In this document: positions 1 through 8,650 of the stretch, in pieces
Layout: each line of letters opens with the position of its first letter
Position numbering within the stretch: position 1 is the first letter of the stretch
DNA from: Lentisphaerae bacterium RIFOXYA12_FULL_48_11
Lineage (GTDB): Bacteria > Verrucomicrobiota > Kiritimatiellia > UBA8416 > YA12-FULL-48-11
Length of the DNA: 32,148 bases
Assembly (NCBI GenBank): GCA_001804885.1
Contig: MHBM01000099.1
Location: forward strand, 18,392-50,539
Reading direction: 5' to 3'
Notes under the pieces: model-generated
Seen by the model: the letters and a program-made list of their open reading frames with translations, nothing else
Database searches by the model: none
What the model was told of the DNA's origin: nothing
Program-made: the position numbers and the translations under genes

Positions 1-3000
1 ACCGAGCCTTTCGATATGGCGGGTGTACAGGTGACATCGCCTAACGGCGGCGAGTTCTGGGAATTTGCAAATACGAACATGGTGAAATGGCTGTTCCAGG
101 GGGCTGGTGCCAATATTGATGTAAAAATAGCTTACATAGATAATCCGACTACAAATGATTACGAGATGGTTGATCCGAACATAAACATCCTGAGCGGGCA
201 GCGTCTTATTGCGGCAAACAAGGTGAGGCGCCCCTCAAACTTCGGCCGAGTGCGGGTAGTTTCAACCACCATGCCGATGTTTGATATTTCGGACAATGTA
301 TTTACGATAAGAGGTCTATCCATGACCTTCCCGCAGAGTAATGTGGTTTACACTATGGGCATGAATGTGGTTACAGGACTCCAGTGGTTCTCGGCGGCAA
401 CCGAAGATACCAGTGCGGATATTTATTATTCAACGGATGGTTCTAACTTCAATGATCTGGTTCTGTCTCCTTTAAATATTGACGGTGGTGCCGGTGAGAA
501 CAAACAGGACTGGATGGTGCCCAGGAATGTGATTCCTTCAGAGACGGCCATGCTGAAAGTTGTGGCAGGTTCTTACTCGACGTTGTCACCGCAGTTTGTC
601 CTGCGTGGAATAAGGATTACACAACCGGTAGCGAATGAGATGTATGATATCGGGACAAACAGGTTTGTAACATGGCGAGCTGCAGGATTGCAGTTTGCGG
701 CCAGGGTGGCCGGCTCGCTTTCTGTAAGCGGGCTCGCCGGTACTTACAGCACCGCCGGACTGAATACAAATGTACCTTCAATGAATGGAAGCATGGCCTG
801 GACAATTGATCCGGATCTGGTTGAACCTACGACTAATGCGATTGTCAGATTGAGTGTATGGACTCCGACAAACGATACTGATGTTGTGATGTATTCAGAT
901 CCCTTTGTCCTGCGTGGACTTAAATTTGTTACTCCTTCGACCGGAACGGTTTGGGCTCTTGGAAATTCCGTCAATGTATCATTCCTCTCCGCAGGTATGG
1001 GGGGAGGTTCACGCGCAACGGTCTATTATTCGCCAGATGGTGTTACGTTCGACATGCTTAAGCCTGTCACGAATAACATGCTTATTGCGGACGGGCTCAA
1101 TACGTTTACATGGAATGTGGAAAACTCATCAACGCTTACCCGAATGCCTTCCACAAATGCGGCTCTGAAAATTGTGAGCGGAACATGGTCGACCGTTTCA
1201 AAGCCGTTCAGGCTTTCGGGTATCAAGGTCACATCGCCGTCAGGGTCTGATATCTGGGCTGTTTCCGATGGAACAAACACCATTAAATGGGTCAGTGTTG
1301 ATACCGTTAATTCGTATAACATCAGTTTCACTGTCTGGGCCGGAACTTTCCCTCTGACGACCCAGCAGATTGTTGCCGGGGCGGGAGGTAATTCTTATGA
1401 CTGGACGATGACTCCTGCTGCCATAGGCAGTAATGTGACTATCACCATAACTGACGGTACCGCAACCGGGCAGTCTGAGAAATTCGAAGTTGTGGCAGCC
1501 CCTTCTGTAAGGATAATTAACCCGGCAGCCGGTGACTTCTGGAAGGTGTCCGAGTCAAATGAAATTCAATGGATCCAGGGCGGCAGGATGAGCAATGCCT
1601 TTGTCCTGTCATATTCAACATATCCATTCATGATAACAAATTTGCTGAGGGTGGGTGCGTTCCCGGTGACCAACAATATATTCAGCTATACCTGGGATCC
1701 GATTCCAAATGCGCTGGGTCAGACGAGGATTATTGTCACCAATATACCGAACTCCAGCATTGCTGATCAGTTCGAGAACTTCAATGTTGCTGCAAAGTTT
1801 GAAATCACTCCATTCAGCGGCGATATTTACGCGCTTTCGCCTGTTGGCGTTAACTGGGTGACGCGTGGTGATGTATCTTCTGTAGATCTCTACTATTCCA
1901 CCGATCCTCTACGTTCAGCCTCAAGCTGGCAGAAGGTCAATACGGAAGGGCCCTACAGTGCCAATGTCGGTCACAACCTTCCGGCTACACCATATTCCTG
2001 GACTGCGGCGAATTACAAGACAAACACGATGTGGTTAAGGGTTCAGGATCATACGTATTCCAACCAGGCTTTCGATGTGTCAAAACCCGGTCCATATGAT
2101 GATACAGGCCCGTTTGAGGTGAAATACTACAGGATAACCTGGCGAGTGTTCGATGCCTCGAATACACAACAACTCGATAATATCAGCATGCAGGACAATC
2201 TTGGCTGGTCTGCGTCAGACATGGCCTCACCAATTGTGCATGAATATCCTTTCGGTACCTGGACTGCTGTGTTCTACAGGGAATTCTTCCATGATACACC
2301 TATCTTGAACTGGGAGGCCAAGCCTTCACGGACAAATGACGTATTCATGACAAGGTCGGAGATTGAGCCTGAACCCCATGTGCTCGCAAACTTTGCATAT
2401 GACATAACAGGTCGGAAGTTTACCATTCATTCATGGCTCGAAAGAAACGGGCAGATCATGAAGACGCCCACCCTGTGTACAATCGGGATATATTCATCTT
2501 CGGGTGTGCTGCTTGAAACCATGACTGCAACGGTACCGGACCAGAATGGTGTATTCTGGTCGGAATGGAATGTTGGTGCGACGGAATCAAGGCTTGGTGT
2601 GGTTTTTGCAAGTACCGATGTTTTCTTCGCAAAGGTTGAGGTCAAGTATTCTGGTGCAACTTATTCCGCAGGTCTGACTCTCCAGCTTCGTCTTGCCGCA
2701 GGTGAAGATACGGTGGCGGCAATGGATGCAATTGTCAGGCAGGCAACTTCCAATATTCTGGACGGAGTCAACGTGGTTGGTTCAAATGTTGTTGCATTCC
2801 GCGGCGATACCGGCACAACGCTTTCAAACCTTACTGCCATTGCCCAGGCAACCAGGGCGGACATATCGGGAATGGCAACCAATATAGCCGCTATGACAAA
2901 TGCCCTGATACCTGCGATTACATCCCTGACCAATGAAATGATCGGGGTGCTGGAACCTGCCATCACGAACCTCAATGCGCAGGTGACCAACATGGCGCCT

Positions 3001-4062
3001 GACCTTGTCAGCGATCTTGCCCGCATACTTGAACGCTCAACAACCGTGGCGTATGGTTCGACGAACCGTATTCTCTACAAGTCCAGGAAGGGTTATGATT
3101 CCAGCCAGGTCCAGATATCAGTGTCCAGTCCTGCCCAGGGTGTGACATACAGCGGGAATATGAGTGAAGTAGTGCCTGGTATCTACGAAAATGAACTGAT
3201 TGCAAACTGGGGCGTAGACAGTTACACCGTGACCTGTTCCGATCCGCTGGCCCTGGACAGTATAGTTCTGACTGTAACAGCGAGCGGCAGTATGGAGGAT
3301 GTGCCTCCAATGCTCTCGTCAATGACCAACAAGCTTTTCGACATTGAGAATCAGATTACCAACATTGTGGCGTTGGTCAGTGGAATAAAGGCCGCCGACC
3401 TTTCGGGTGTAATGACTTCCATTGATGAGGTGAAGACGGCTGTCCAGAATATTGAGGGTGTGGACATGTCGAGCGTTGAGTCCAAGCTTGAGACACTGGC
3501 GAGTCAGATAGGTTCGATGAACGACGCATCTTCGGTTAACAGTTTCTTCGGGCAGATTGCCAGAGTGAACGAACAGCTGAATACAATCGGCTACAGTTCT
3601 TCAGAGGCGTTTAAGAAGGCCAGGGCAGCGCAGACGGAAGCGGGAAGCGCGGTCGGCGCAATCGGCAGTCTCAAGACTCTTCTGGAACAGGGTAAGACAG
3701 ATAATGTTCAGACGATACTGGAGAGTGTCAGAAAATCAATGGAAGCGGCACGGGAGAATATGAAAGGCATGTCAAGTCTGTTAAGGGTTGGAGAGCTTTA
3801 TGATGCGCTTAACGACATGGCCAATCAGATGAAGAAGCTTGCTGATAGTAAGCAGTATAAACTCTGGACAGAGCCGATCGTGGAAAAACCCGTTGAGGCA
3901 GCGCCTGGTGTTCCTGTGCCTGAATCACCGGAAGAGTCGATGAAGAAACTTTCAAAGGGAATGGATGATATTAAGGGGACGATTCTGCTTATGCAGAAAC
4001 TTATTGAAGCCAAGAGCTTTGAGCCCCTGGTTACCGAAGAATTACAGGGTGTGGTGGATTAG
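1..4062 (+). CDS. Large secreted beta-repeat and coiled-coil protein, 5' end outside window
   Basis: The frame is open from base 1, before the first ATG at 16, and the first visible residues already lie in a repeat, so the true start is upstream. About seven repeats of 90-110 residues run to roughly residue 700. Each opens with a motif like 'VTSPNGGEFW' and a later Trp strand, and several end in 'FVLRG' or 'FRLSG'. This style resembles the Ig-like Kre9/KNH beta-sandwich repeats of bacterial surface proteins. Two further beta-rich segments follow (about 705-890), then a helical, coiled-coil stretch, another beta domain (about 1025-1095) and a long coiled coil to a Pro/Glu-rich linker and helical tail. 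No C-terminal membrane segment, sorting signal or PEP-CTERM is seen. The next gene, 64 bp or less downstream, is an anchored exported protein, followed by the ATPase cluster. Function is unknown; export is inferred from composition because the N-terminus is missing. Confidence 0.85.
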   Translation, partial: TEPFDMAGVQVTSPNGGEFWEFANTNMVKWLFQGAGANIDVKIAYIDNPTTNDYEMVDPNINILSGQRLIAANKVRRPSNFGRVRVVSTTMPMFDISDNVFTIRGLSMTFPQSNVVYTMGMNVVTGLQWFSAATEDTSADIYYSTDGSNFNDLVLSPLNIDGGAGENKQDWMVPRNVIPSETAMLKVVAGSYSTLSPQFVLRGIRITQPVANEMYDIGTNRFVTWRAAGLQFAARVAGSLSVSGLAGTYSTAGLNTNVPSMNGSMAWTIDPDLVEPTTNAIVRLSVWTPTNDTDVVMYSDPFVLRGLKFVTPSTGTVWALGNSVNVSFLSAGMGGGSRATVYYSPDGVTFDMLKPVTNNMLIADGLNTFTWNVENSSTLTRMPSTNAALKIVSGTWSTVSKPFRLSGIKVTSPSGSDIWAVSDGTNTIKWVSVDTVNSYNISFTVWAGTFPLTTQQIVAGAGGNSYDWTMTPAAIGSNVTITITDGTATGQSEKFEVVAAPSVRIINPAAGDFWKVSESNEIQWIQGGRMSNAFVLSYSTYPFMITNLLRVGAFPVTNNIFSYTWDPIPNALGQTRIIVTNIPNSSIADQFENFNVAAKFEITPFSGDIYALSPVGVNWVTRGDVSSVDLYYSTDPLRSASSWQKVNTEGPYSANVGHNLPATPYSWTAANYKTNTMWLRVQDHTYSNQAFDVSKPGPYDDTGPFEVKYYRITWRVFDASNTQQLDNISMQDNLGWSASDMASPIVHEYPFGTWTAVFYREFFHDTPILNWEAKPSRTNDVFMTRSEIEPEPHVLANFAYDITGRKFTIHSWLERNGQIMKTPTLCTIGIYSSSGVLLETMTATVPDQNGVFWSEWNVGATESRLGVVFASTDVFFAKVEVKYSGATYSAGLTLQLRLAAGEDTVAAMDAIVRQATSNILDGVNVVGSNVVAFRGDTGTTLSNLTAIAQATRADISGMATNIAAMTNALIPAITSLTNEMIGVLEPAITNLNAQVTNMAPDLVSDLARILERSTTVAYGSTNRILYKSRKGYDSSQVQISVSSPAQGVTYSGNMSEVVPGIYENELIANWGVDSYTVTCSDPLALDSIVLTVTASGSMEDVPPMLSSMTNKLFDIENQITNIVALVSGIKAADLSGVMTSIDEVKTAVQNIEGVDMSSVESKLETLASQIGSMNDASSVNSFFGQIARVNEQLNTIGYSSSEAFKKARAAQTEAGSAVGAIGSLKTLLEQGKTDNVQTILESVRKSMEAARENMKGMSSLLRVGELYDALNDMANQMKKLADSKQYKLWTEPIVEKPVEAAPGVPVPESPEESMKKLSKGMDDIKGTILLMQKLIEAKSFEPLVTEELQGVVD

Positions 4063-4126
4063 GATGTCCCGTGCTAAAACTTGATGGAAGTTTTGTGATG
4101 GGTGTATTGTTGTGATTACTTTTTTC

Positions 4127-5446
4127 ATGAAAATACTGCAAAGATGCCTGGCTGGAAGCAATCTGAAAACCTGCATAATAGTTTTTGCAGTCCTGCTGTT
4201 TTCTGAGCTTGGCGTTTTAGCCGACAGGGTGATCCTCAAAATACAGGTGGGTAATCCAGCGCCGCGTTCTCAGTCCAAGGAAATCAAGGTCAATCTACCC
4301 GCCGGTATCGGTACTAACGAGATCATAAGCCTGGACGGGCTGGATCTTGGCTATGACATAAAGAATGATCTTTATTATGTGTACAAGAAGATTGATCTCG
4401 AACCCCAGCAGATTCTCCAGCCATTTAATGTTGAATTCAAGGATATCTGGGTTGTTCCGGAAGAGACTCTTAATGGTTTACAGAAACATATTGATGGAAT
4501 GATTGAGAAGCTCAAGGGGAAGGAGCAGGAAAAGACTGCGCAAGAGCTTAAATCCGAAATTACAAAACTACTGGCCAATATAAAAATCCTTCAGGAACAG
4601 AACTCAATAAAGTCTGGTGTGAAAACTATTCAGCATATCAGGGCTTATGAGTCAAATCTTGCAGAAATGGAGACTGCTCGTAAATTCATAGGGCGCATGG
4701 AGAATCTTGTTCTGGCAACAGGCCAGGACCCGGGAAGGCTGGAAGGAGACCCCAAGGGTGCTCCGACTCCCAAACGGGATATCGAAATGAAGCCTCAGGA
4801 TTACAAGACCGTGATTGTGCGGATTACCATGAAGAATGTGTCCGCGGTTGAAAGAAAAGACCCCCTTAGCAGGGACCTTCCTTCTGAAATAAAAGCCAAT
4901 GATGTTCTGGATTCTGCGGGGCTTGATGTTCGAACTGACATGAAACCAGGGATCTGCTGTATCTATAGTCCCAGCGTGGTACTGGCGCCGAACGAGACAA
5001 AGGTGTTTGATGTTAAGATAAGAGACAAATGGAATGTTAATTTCCCGCGATTCCAGTATCTCCGCGCAACTGCAAGTAATGTGCTTGAGAGGGCTACGGC
5101 AAAGTCTAAATTTAAGTCCATAGAGGATATGCTTAAAGGTTTAATAACTGAACTCGACGTGCTTGAGAAAGATGTGGCTCCTGTAGAGCTTAACGACAAA
5201 TACGTGGCTTTTTTTCGTCACCAGGCATCTAAGCTGGATGTCATCGAGCAGAAAATAAACCGCGTAGAGACGGCGCTTAAACCTTTTGAACCTAAAGTCG
5301 GGTTCAATGCTCCGCCGCCAAATCCCAAAACGACCTGGATGATCATATGGATTATCCTTGGCTTTCTTGCCTTTCTGAGTTTAGTATTCTTCTTCCGCTG
5401 GTATGGTAAGACCAAGGCGGAAAAAATTACTGACGAGAATACTTGA
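4127..5446 (+). CDS. Exported membrane-anchored protein with a duplicated ectodomain
   Basis: I do not recognise this family. The N-terminus is a signal peptide (basic start, hydrophobic core 'CIIVFAVLLF', likely cleavage after 'GVLA'). One hydrophobic segment near the C-terminus ('MIIWIILGFLAFLSLVFFF') is followed by a short charged tail, giving a type I topology with the body outside the cytoplasm. The ectodomain is an internal duplication: each half begins with a beta domain sharing the pattern LP..I..N.....GLD...D.K......Y....L.P.....F.V...D.W, followed by a coiled coil (about residues 110-195 and 325-390 counted from the GTG). A GTG at 4112 gives five extra residues and is an alternative start; neither start has a strong ribosome binding site. 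The gene ends 20 bp before the first ATPase alpha gene in the same direction, so co-transcription is likely. The context suggests a partner of the ATPase or of the giant protein upstream, but this is inference. Confidence 0.85.
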   Translation: MKILQRCLAGSNLKTCIIVFAVLLFSELGVLADRVILKIQVGNPAPRSQSKEIKVNLPAGIGTNEIISLDGLDLGYDIKNDLYYVYKKIDLEPQQILQPFNVEFKDIWVVPEETLNGLQKHIDGMIEKLKGKEQEKTAQELKSEITKLLANIKILQEQNSIKSGVKTIQHIRAYESNLAEMETARKFIGRMENLVLATGQDPGRLEGDPKGAPTPKRDIEMKPQDYKTVIVRITMKNVSAVERKDPLSRDLPSEIKANDVLDSAGLDVRTDMKPGICCIYSPSVVLAPNETKVFDVKIRDKWNVNFPRFQYLRATASNVLERATAKSKFKSIEDMLKGLITELDVLEKDVAPVELNDKYVAFFRHQASKLDVIEQKINRVETALKPFEPKVGFNAPPPNPKTTWMIIWIILGFLAFLSLVFFFRWYGKTKAEKITDENT

Positions 5447-5466
5447 ACCCAGGGGTTTGTACTTAG

Positions 5467-6930
5467 ATGGCGGCACTCAAAATCAATCTTCTTCAACTCA
5501 AGGAACACGGCAAAGTAGCTGAAGTCCGTCAGGATGTTGTTCATGTTACGGGGTTAACCAACTGCATGAATGGTCAGCTGGTTAATATCGGCCAGTCTGC
5601 ACAGGGGGTAATTGTAGGATTTGATCCTGATTATGTGCTTGTGCTCCTGGTTCATGAAGGGGCTCCGATCAAGCCGGGAGATAATGTGATTACCACCCTG
5701 GATGAGTTCCGGGTGCCCGTTGGTGAAAATTTCATAGGACGCCGTGTTAATGCGCTTGGCAGACCGATAGATGGCGGGGCTATGGTCAAAGAATCTGCAC
5801 GATTTCCGATATTCGGACGGGCCCCTGGTGTGCTCGAAAGAATCCCGCTTGTGAAGGTTATGCAGACCGGCACAAAGATTATTGATATGATGCGCCCCGT
5901 TGGCAAGGGCCAGAGAATGCTTATAATCGGTGACCGTATGACCGGGAAAACTACGGTTTGCATGGATGCGATCCTTAACCAGCGTGGCAAAAATGTTTTT
6001 TGTATATATTGCATGGTCGGGAAGTCAGAAGCGGCGCTTAACAAGATAATAGACACATTTACGGAAGGCCATGTATGGAGTTATGGAATGATTGTGGCTT
6101 CCACGGCTTCCGACCCGATGGGGCAGCAGTACCTGACGCCTTATGTGGCAGCGAGCATGGGTGAGTATTTCATGCACAAGGGACAGGATGTGCTGGTTGT
6201 TTTTGATGATTTTACCAAGCATGCATGGGCATATCGGCAAATCTCGCTCCTGCTGGAGCGTGCTCCCGGCCGTGATGCCTATCCTGGAGATATTTTCTAC
6301 ATACATTCCCAGCTCGTCGAGCGCGCCGGGAAGCTGAATGCCGAAAATGGAGGCGGTTCCATGACACATCTGCCCGTTGTGGAAACCCAGCAGGGCGATG
6401 TTGCCGGCTATATTCCTTCAAACATCATTTCAATGACGGATGGTCAGATTTACATGAGTACGCCGCTCTTCAGCGAGGGGTTCAAGCCGGCCATTGACAT
6501 GGGTCTGTCTGTTTCCCGTATTGGTAACAGGGTTCAGTGGCCTGCCATGAAAAAACTCACGGGAATGCTCCAGTTGGAATTTGTCAGGTTCAAGGAACTG
6601 GAACGACTTACGCGAATAAAAGCCGGAGTTTCGGCTGATGTCGAAAAACGTTTGAAGCGCGGAAAAGTGCTCGAGGAAGTTCTGAAACAGGATCCAAATA
6701 AGCCGGTGGCCATGGAAGAGCAGGTGGTTATTCTATTTGCGCTGCAAAACGGGTTTCTTGCCGAAGCTGAGCCTGTTGAGGTCAAGGGGATTCTTGCGCG
6801 GCTCGTAAAACAGGTGCGGGCAAATAGGCCGGAAATTATCGAGGACCTTATTACAAACAATCAGTTAACGGACAAGATCAAGGAGGGCTTGCATGAAGAG
6901 CTCACCAGGTTCTCACGTTCCGCTGTTTAA
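5467..6930 (+). CDS. atpA: F-type ATPase alpha subunit 1 (arginine finger present)
   Basis: F1 alpha subunit of 487 residues, part of the cytoplasmic hexamer that forms catalytic sites with beta. Visible motifs are the P-loop 'GDRMTGKT' (155-162), Walker B region 'VLVVFDDFTKHAWAYRQ', 'PGDIFYIHSQLVERAGK', and 'LSVSRIGN' containing the arginine finger R351, equivalent to E. coli alpha R376. Two normally conserved alpha positions differ: GDRQTGKT is GDRMTGKT, and the usual IGQK is 'MVGKS'. Both changes are shared with the second alpha gene. The N-terminus is about 13 residues shorter than E. coli alpha, so most of the helix that binds delta is missing. The ATG at 5467 has 'cagggg' upstream. The 3' end overlaps the next gene by 38 bp. 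Family assignment is secure. Whether the complex makes ATP or consumes it cannot be told from sequence. Confidence 0.96.
   Translation: MAALKINLLQLKEHGKVAEVRQDVVHVTGLTNCMNGQLVNIGQSAQGVIVGFDPDYVLVLLVHEGAPIKPGDNVITTLDEFRVPVGENFIGRRVNALGRPIDGGAMVKESARFPIFGRAPGVLERIPLVKVMQTGTKIIDMMRPVGKGQRMLIIGDRMTGKTTVCMDAILNQRGKNVFCIYCMVGKSEAALNKIIDTFTEGHVWSYGMIVASTASDPMGQQYLTPYVAASMGEYFMHKGQDVLVVFDDFTKHAWAYRQISLLLERAPGRDAYPGDIFYIHSQLVERAGKLNAENGGGSMTHLPVVETQQGDVAGYIPSNIISMTDGQIYMSTPLFSEGFKPAIDMGLSVSRIGNRVQWPAMKKLTGMLQLEFVRFKELERLTRIKAGVSADVEKRLKRGKVLEEVLKQDPNKPVAMEEQVVILFALQNGFLAEAEPVEVKGILARLVKQVRANRPEIIEDLITNNQLTDKIKEGLHEELTRFSRSAV
6881..6887 (+). promoter_or_regulatory. Strong Shine-Dalgarno for alpha 2 inside alpha 1
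   Basis: 'aggaggg' lies five bases before the ATG at 6893, within the last codons of alpha 1. It decides the start of alpha 2 over the later in-frame ATG at 6932 and indicates independent or coupled translation of the second alpha from the same transcript. Confidence 0.7.
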
Positions 6931-8371
6931 GATGAAGGTCCAGGAGAAGGGCCGGATCAAGGACATAAAGGAAATTATTGTCCGTATCGACGGTTTGCCC
7001 GGATGTATGAACGGCCAGATCGTGGAAATGGGCGATGGCGTAAAAGGCATAATCATGGGTTTCGACGAGACGGATGTGCTCGCCCTTGTACTTGGCGATC
7101 CGTCAAAACTCAGGCTAGGCAAGGAAATTATTGGCGAGAGCGAACCTTTCAAAATTCCGGTTGGAGATAGTTTCCTGGGTAGAATGGTTACTGCCATGGG
7201 GGATCCCTGTGATTCAGGGGAACCCATCGTTGCGGAGAACCATTTTCCGATATTCAAGGATTCACCACCGATTATCGCACGGGCTCCCGTAGACAAGTTC
7301 TTCTCGACAGGTACCAAGATTGTTGATGTGATGGTGCCGCTGGCCAAGGGGCAACGGCAGCTAATTCTCGGCGACAGAATGACCGGCAAGACGGTCATCG
7401 CAGTTGATGCTATCATCAATCAGAAGGGCCGCGATGTGGTTTGCATCTATTGCTGTGTCGGAAAGTCCATGTCTTCTCTTGAGAAGGTGATAACCATTCT
7501 GCATGACAATGCGGCTCTGGAGTATACCGTTCTCGTGGTGGCTACAGATAATTCCCCTGTGGGTGAACAGTATCTTGTACCGTTTTCTGCCGCTTCTCTT
7601 GGCGATCATTTTGCTTTCAAGGGCAGGGATGTGCTTGTTGTATTTGACGATCTGACCAAGCATGCCTGGGCGTACCGGCAGCTTTCGCTGCTTCTTGACA
7701 GGCCGCCCGGACGCGAGGCGTATCCCGGCGATATTTTCTATGTGCAGACTCAATTGATGGAACGGGCGGGCCGCTTTAATGAACAGTACGGCGGCGGTTC
7801 AATGACGTTCCTTGGTATAGCGGAAACGCTGCAAGGGGATCTTACCGGATATATTCCTTCAAATCTTGCCTCAATGTGTGATGGCCAGATTTATCTTAAC
7901 AATGCGCTGTTTGCGGAAGGCTTCAGGCCTGCCATTGACTTCACGCTTTCGCTTTCAATTATCGGGGGTCGATGTCAGCCTCCGATCCTCAAGGACCTCA
8001 GTCGACGTCTTCGTGCCGAGTATGCTCAGTACATGGAAATCATGCGGCTGAGCAAGCTTCAATCAGGTCTTACCGGCGAAGCTGAGAAGACGGTGAAGAA
8101 AGGTGAGGCGATGATGACAGTTCTTCAGCAGGGACAGTATGCTCCTGTATCATTGGGCGAAGAAGTTCTTCTTCTTTATGCCCTCCAGAAGAATCTGCTC
8201 CTGAATATTGCTGACGATGAGAGGAAGAAGTTCAGGCATGAGATCCTTGCTTTTGCGAAAGATATGAATGCCTCTTTGTTGAGAGAGATCGAGGCTAGCG
8301 GACAGATGACCGTCGAGGTGGACAGGGGGCTGGATCAGGTCATGCAGGCATATTTTGGCGGACAGAAATGA
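6893..8371 (+). CDS. F-type ATPase alpha subunit 2, arginine finger replaced by Ile
   Basis: A second full-length F1 alpha homologue of 492 residues, clearly a diverged tandem paralogue of the gene before it. It has P-loop 'GDRMTGKT' (160-167), 'VLVVFDDLTKHAWAYRQ', and 'PGDIFYVQTQLMERAGR', and shares with alpha 1 the uncommon GDRMTGKT and 'VGKS' residues. The arginine-finger segment reads 'LSLSIIGG': codon 7958-7960 is ATT, so residue 356 is Ile where alpha 1 has R351. In F1 enzymes this arginine contacts the gamma phosphate in the neighbouring beta site and is needed for cooperative catalysis, so a site made with this subunit should be impaired. Full length, intact P-loop and a strong ribosome binding site argue against a pseudogene. 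A mixed alpha1/alpha2 hexamer is the simplest idea; a separate regulatory role is also possible. Confidence 0.95.
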   Translation: MKSSPGSHVPLFKMKVQEKGRIKDIKEIIVRIDGLPGCMNGQIVEMGDGVKGIIMGFDETDVLALVLGDPSKLRLGKEIIGESEPFKIPVGDSFLGRMVTAMGDPCDSGEPIVAENHFPIFKDSPPIIARAPVDKFFSTGTKIVDVMVPLAKGQRQLILGDRMTGKTVIAVDAIINQKGRDVVCIYCCVGKSMSSLEKVITILHDNAALEYTVLVVATDNSPVGEQYLVPFSAASLGDHFAFKGRDVLVVFDDLTKHAWAYRQLSLLLDRPPGREAYPGDIFYVQTQLMERAGRFNEQYGGGSMTFLGIAETLQGDLTGYIPSNLASMCDGQIYLNNALFAEGFRPAIDFTLSLSIIGGRCQPPILKDLSRRLRAEYAQYMEIMRLSKLQSGLTGEAEKTVKKGEAMMTVLQQGQYAPVSLGEEVLLLYALQKNLLLNIADDERKKFRHEILAFAKDMNASLLREIEASGQMTVEVDRGLDQVMQAYFGGQK

Positions 8372-8420
8372 TGATGAGCGGTAAAATGGAAAATTCAATG
8401 CCGGAAGTATTTTTTCAGGG

Positions 8421-8648
8421 ATGAAGGTTCTGATATTAAATCCTAAGCATGTTGTGTTTGAGGGAGAAGCGAAAAATGTTTTTTTGCCAGGCGATATGGC
8501 GGAATTTGAGCTTATGGATTATCATGTTCCGATAGTCAGTCTTTTAAGGCCTGGCAAGGTAATAATTAACTGGGATAAGGTGATTCCTATAAAAAAGGGG
8601 ATGGTTAAGTTCGATAATAACGAATGCGTTATCCTGGTTGAGGAATAA
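8421..8648 (+). CDS. atpC: F-type ATPase epsilon subunit, beta-sandwich domain only
   Basis: A 75-residue protein matching the N-terminal beta-sandwich domain of F1 epsilon: 'LILNPKHVVFEGEAKNVFLPG', simplified as a strand, a turn and the conserved PG, then 'FELMDYHVPIVSLLRPGKV', close to the usual E.ELG.LP.H.P....L.PG. Typical epsilon is 130-140 residues with a C-terminal pair of helices that can inhibit ATP hydrolysis; these are absent, and the frame stops cleanly after the sandwich. In the family, epsilon sits on gamma at the foot of the rotor, against the c-ring. Loss of the helices predicts no epsilon-type inhibition. Its place between alpha 2 and the c gene is unusual, since in classical operons epsilon follows beta. 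The ATG at 8421 has 'ggaag' upstream at a long spacing. Confidence 0.88.
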   Translation: MKVLILNPKHVVFEGEAKNVFLPGDMAEFELMDYHVPIVSLLRPGKVIINWDKVIPIKKGMVKFDNNECVILVEE

Positions 8649-8650
8649 TA

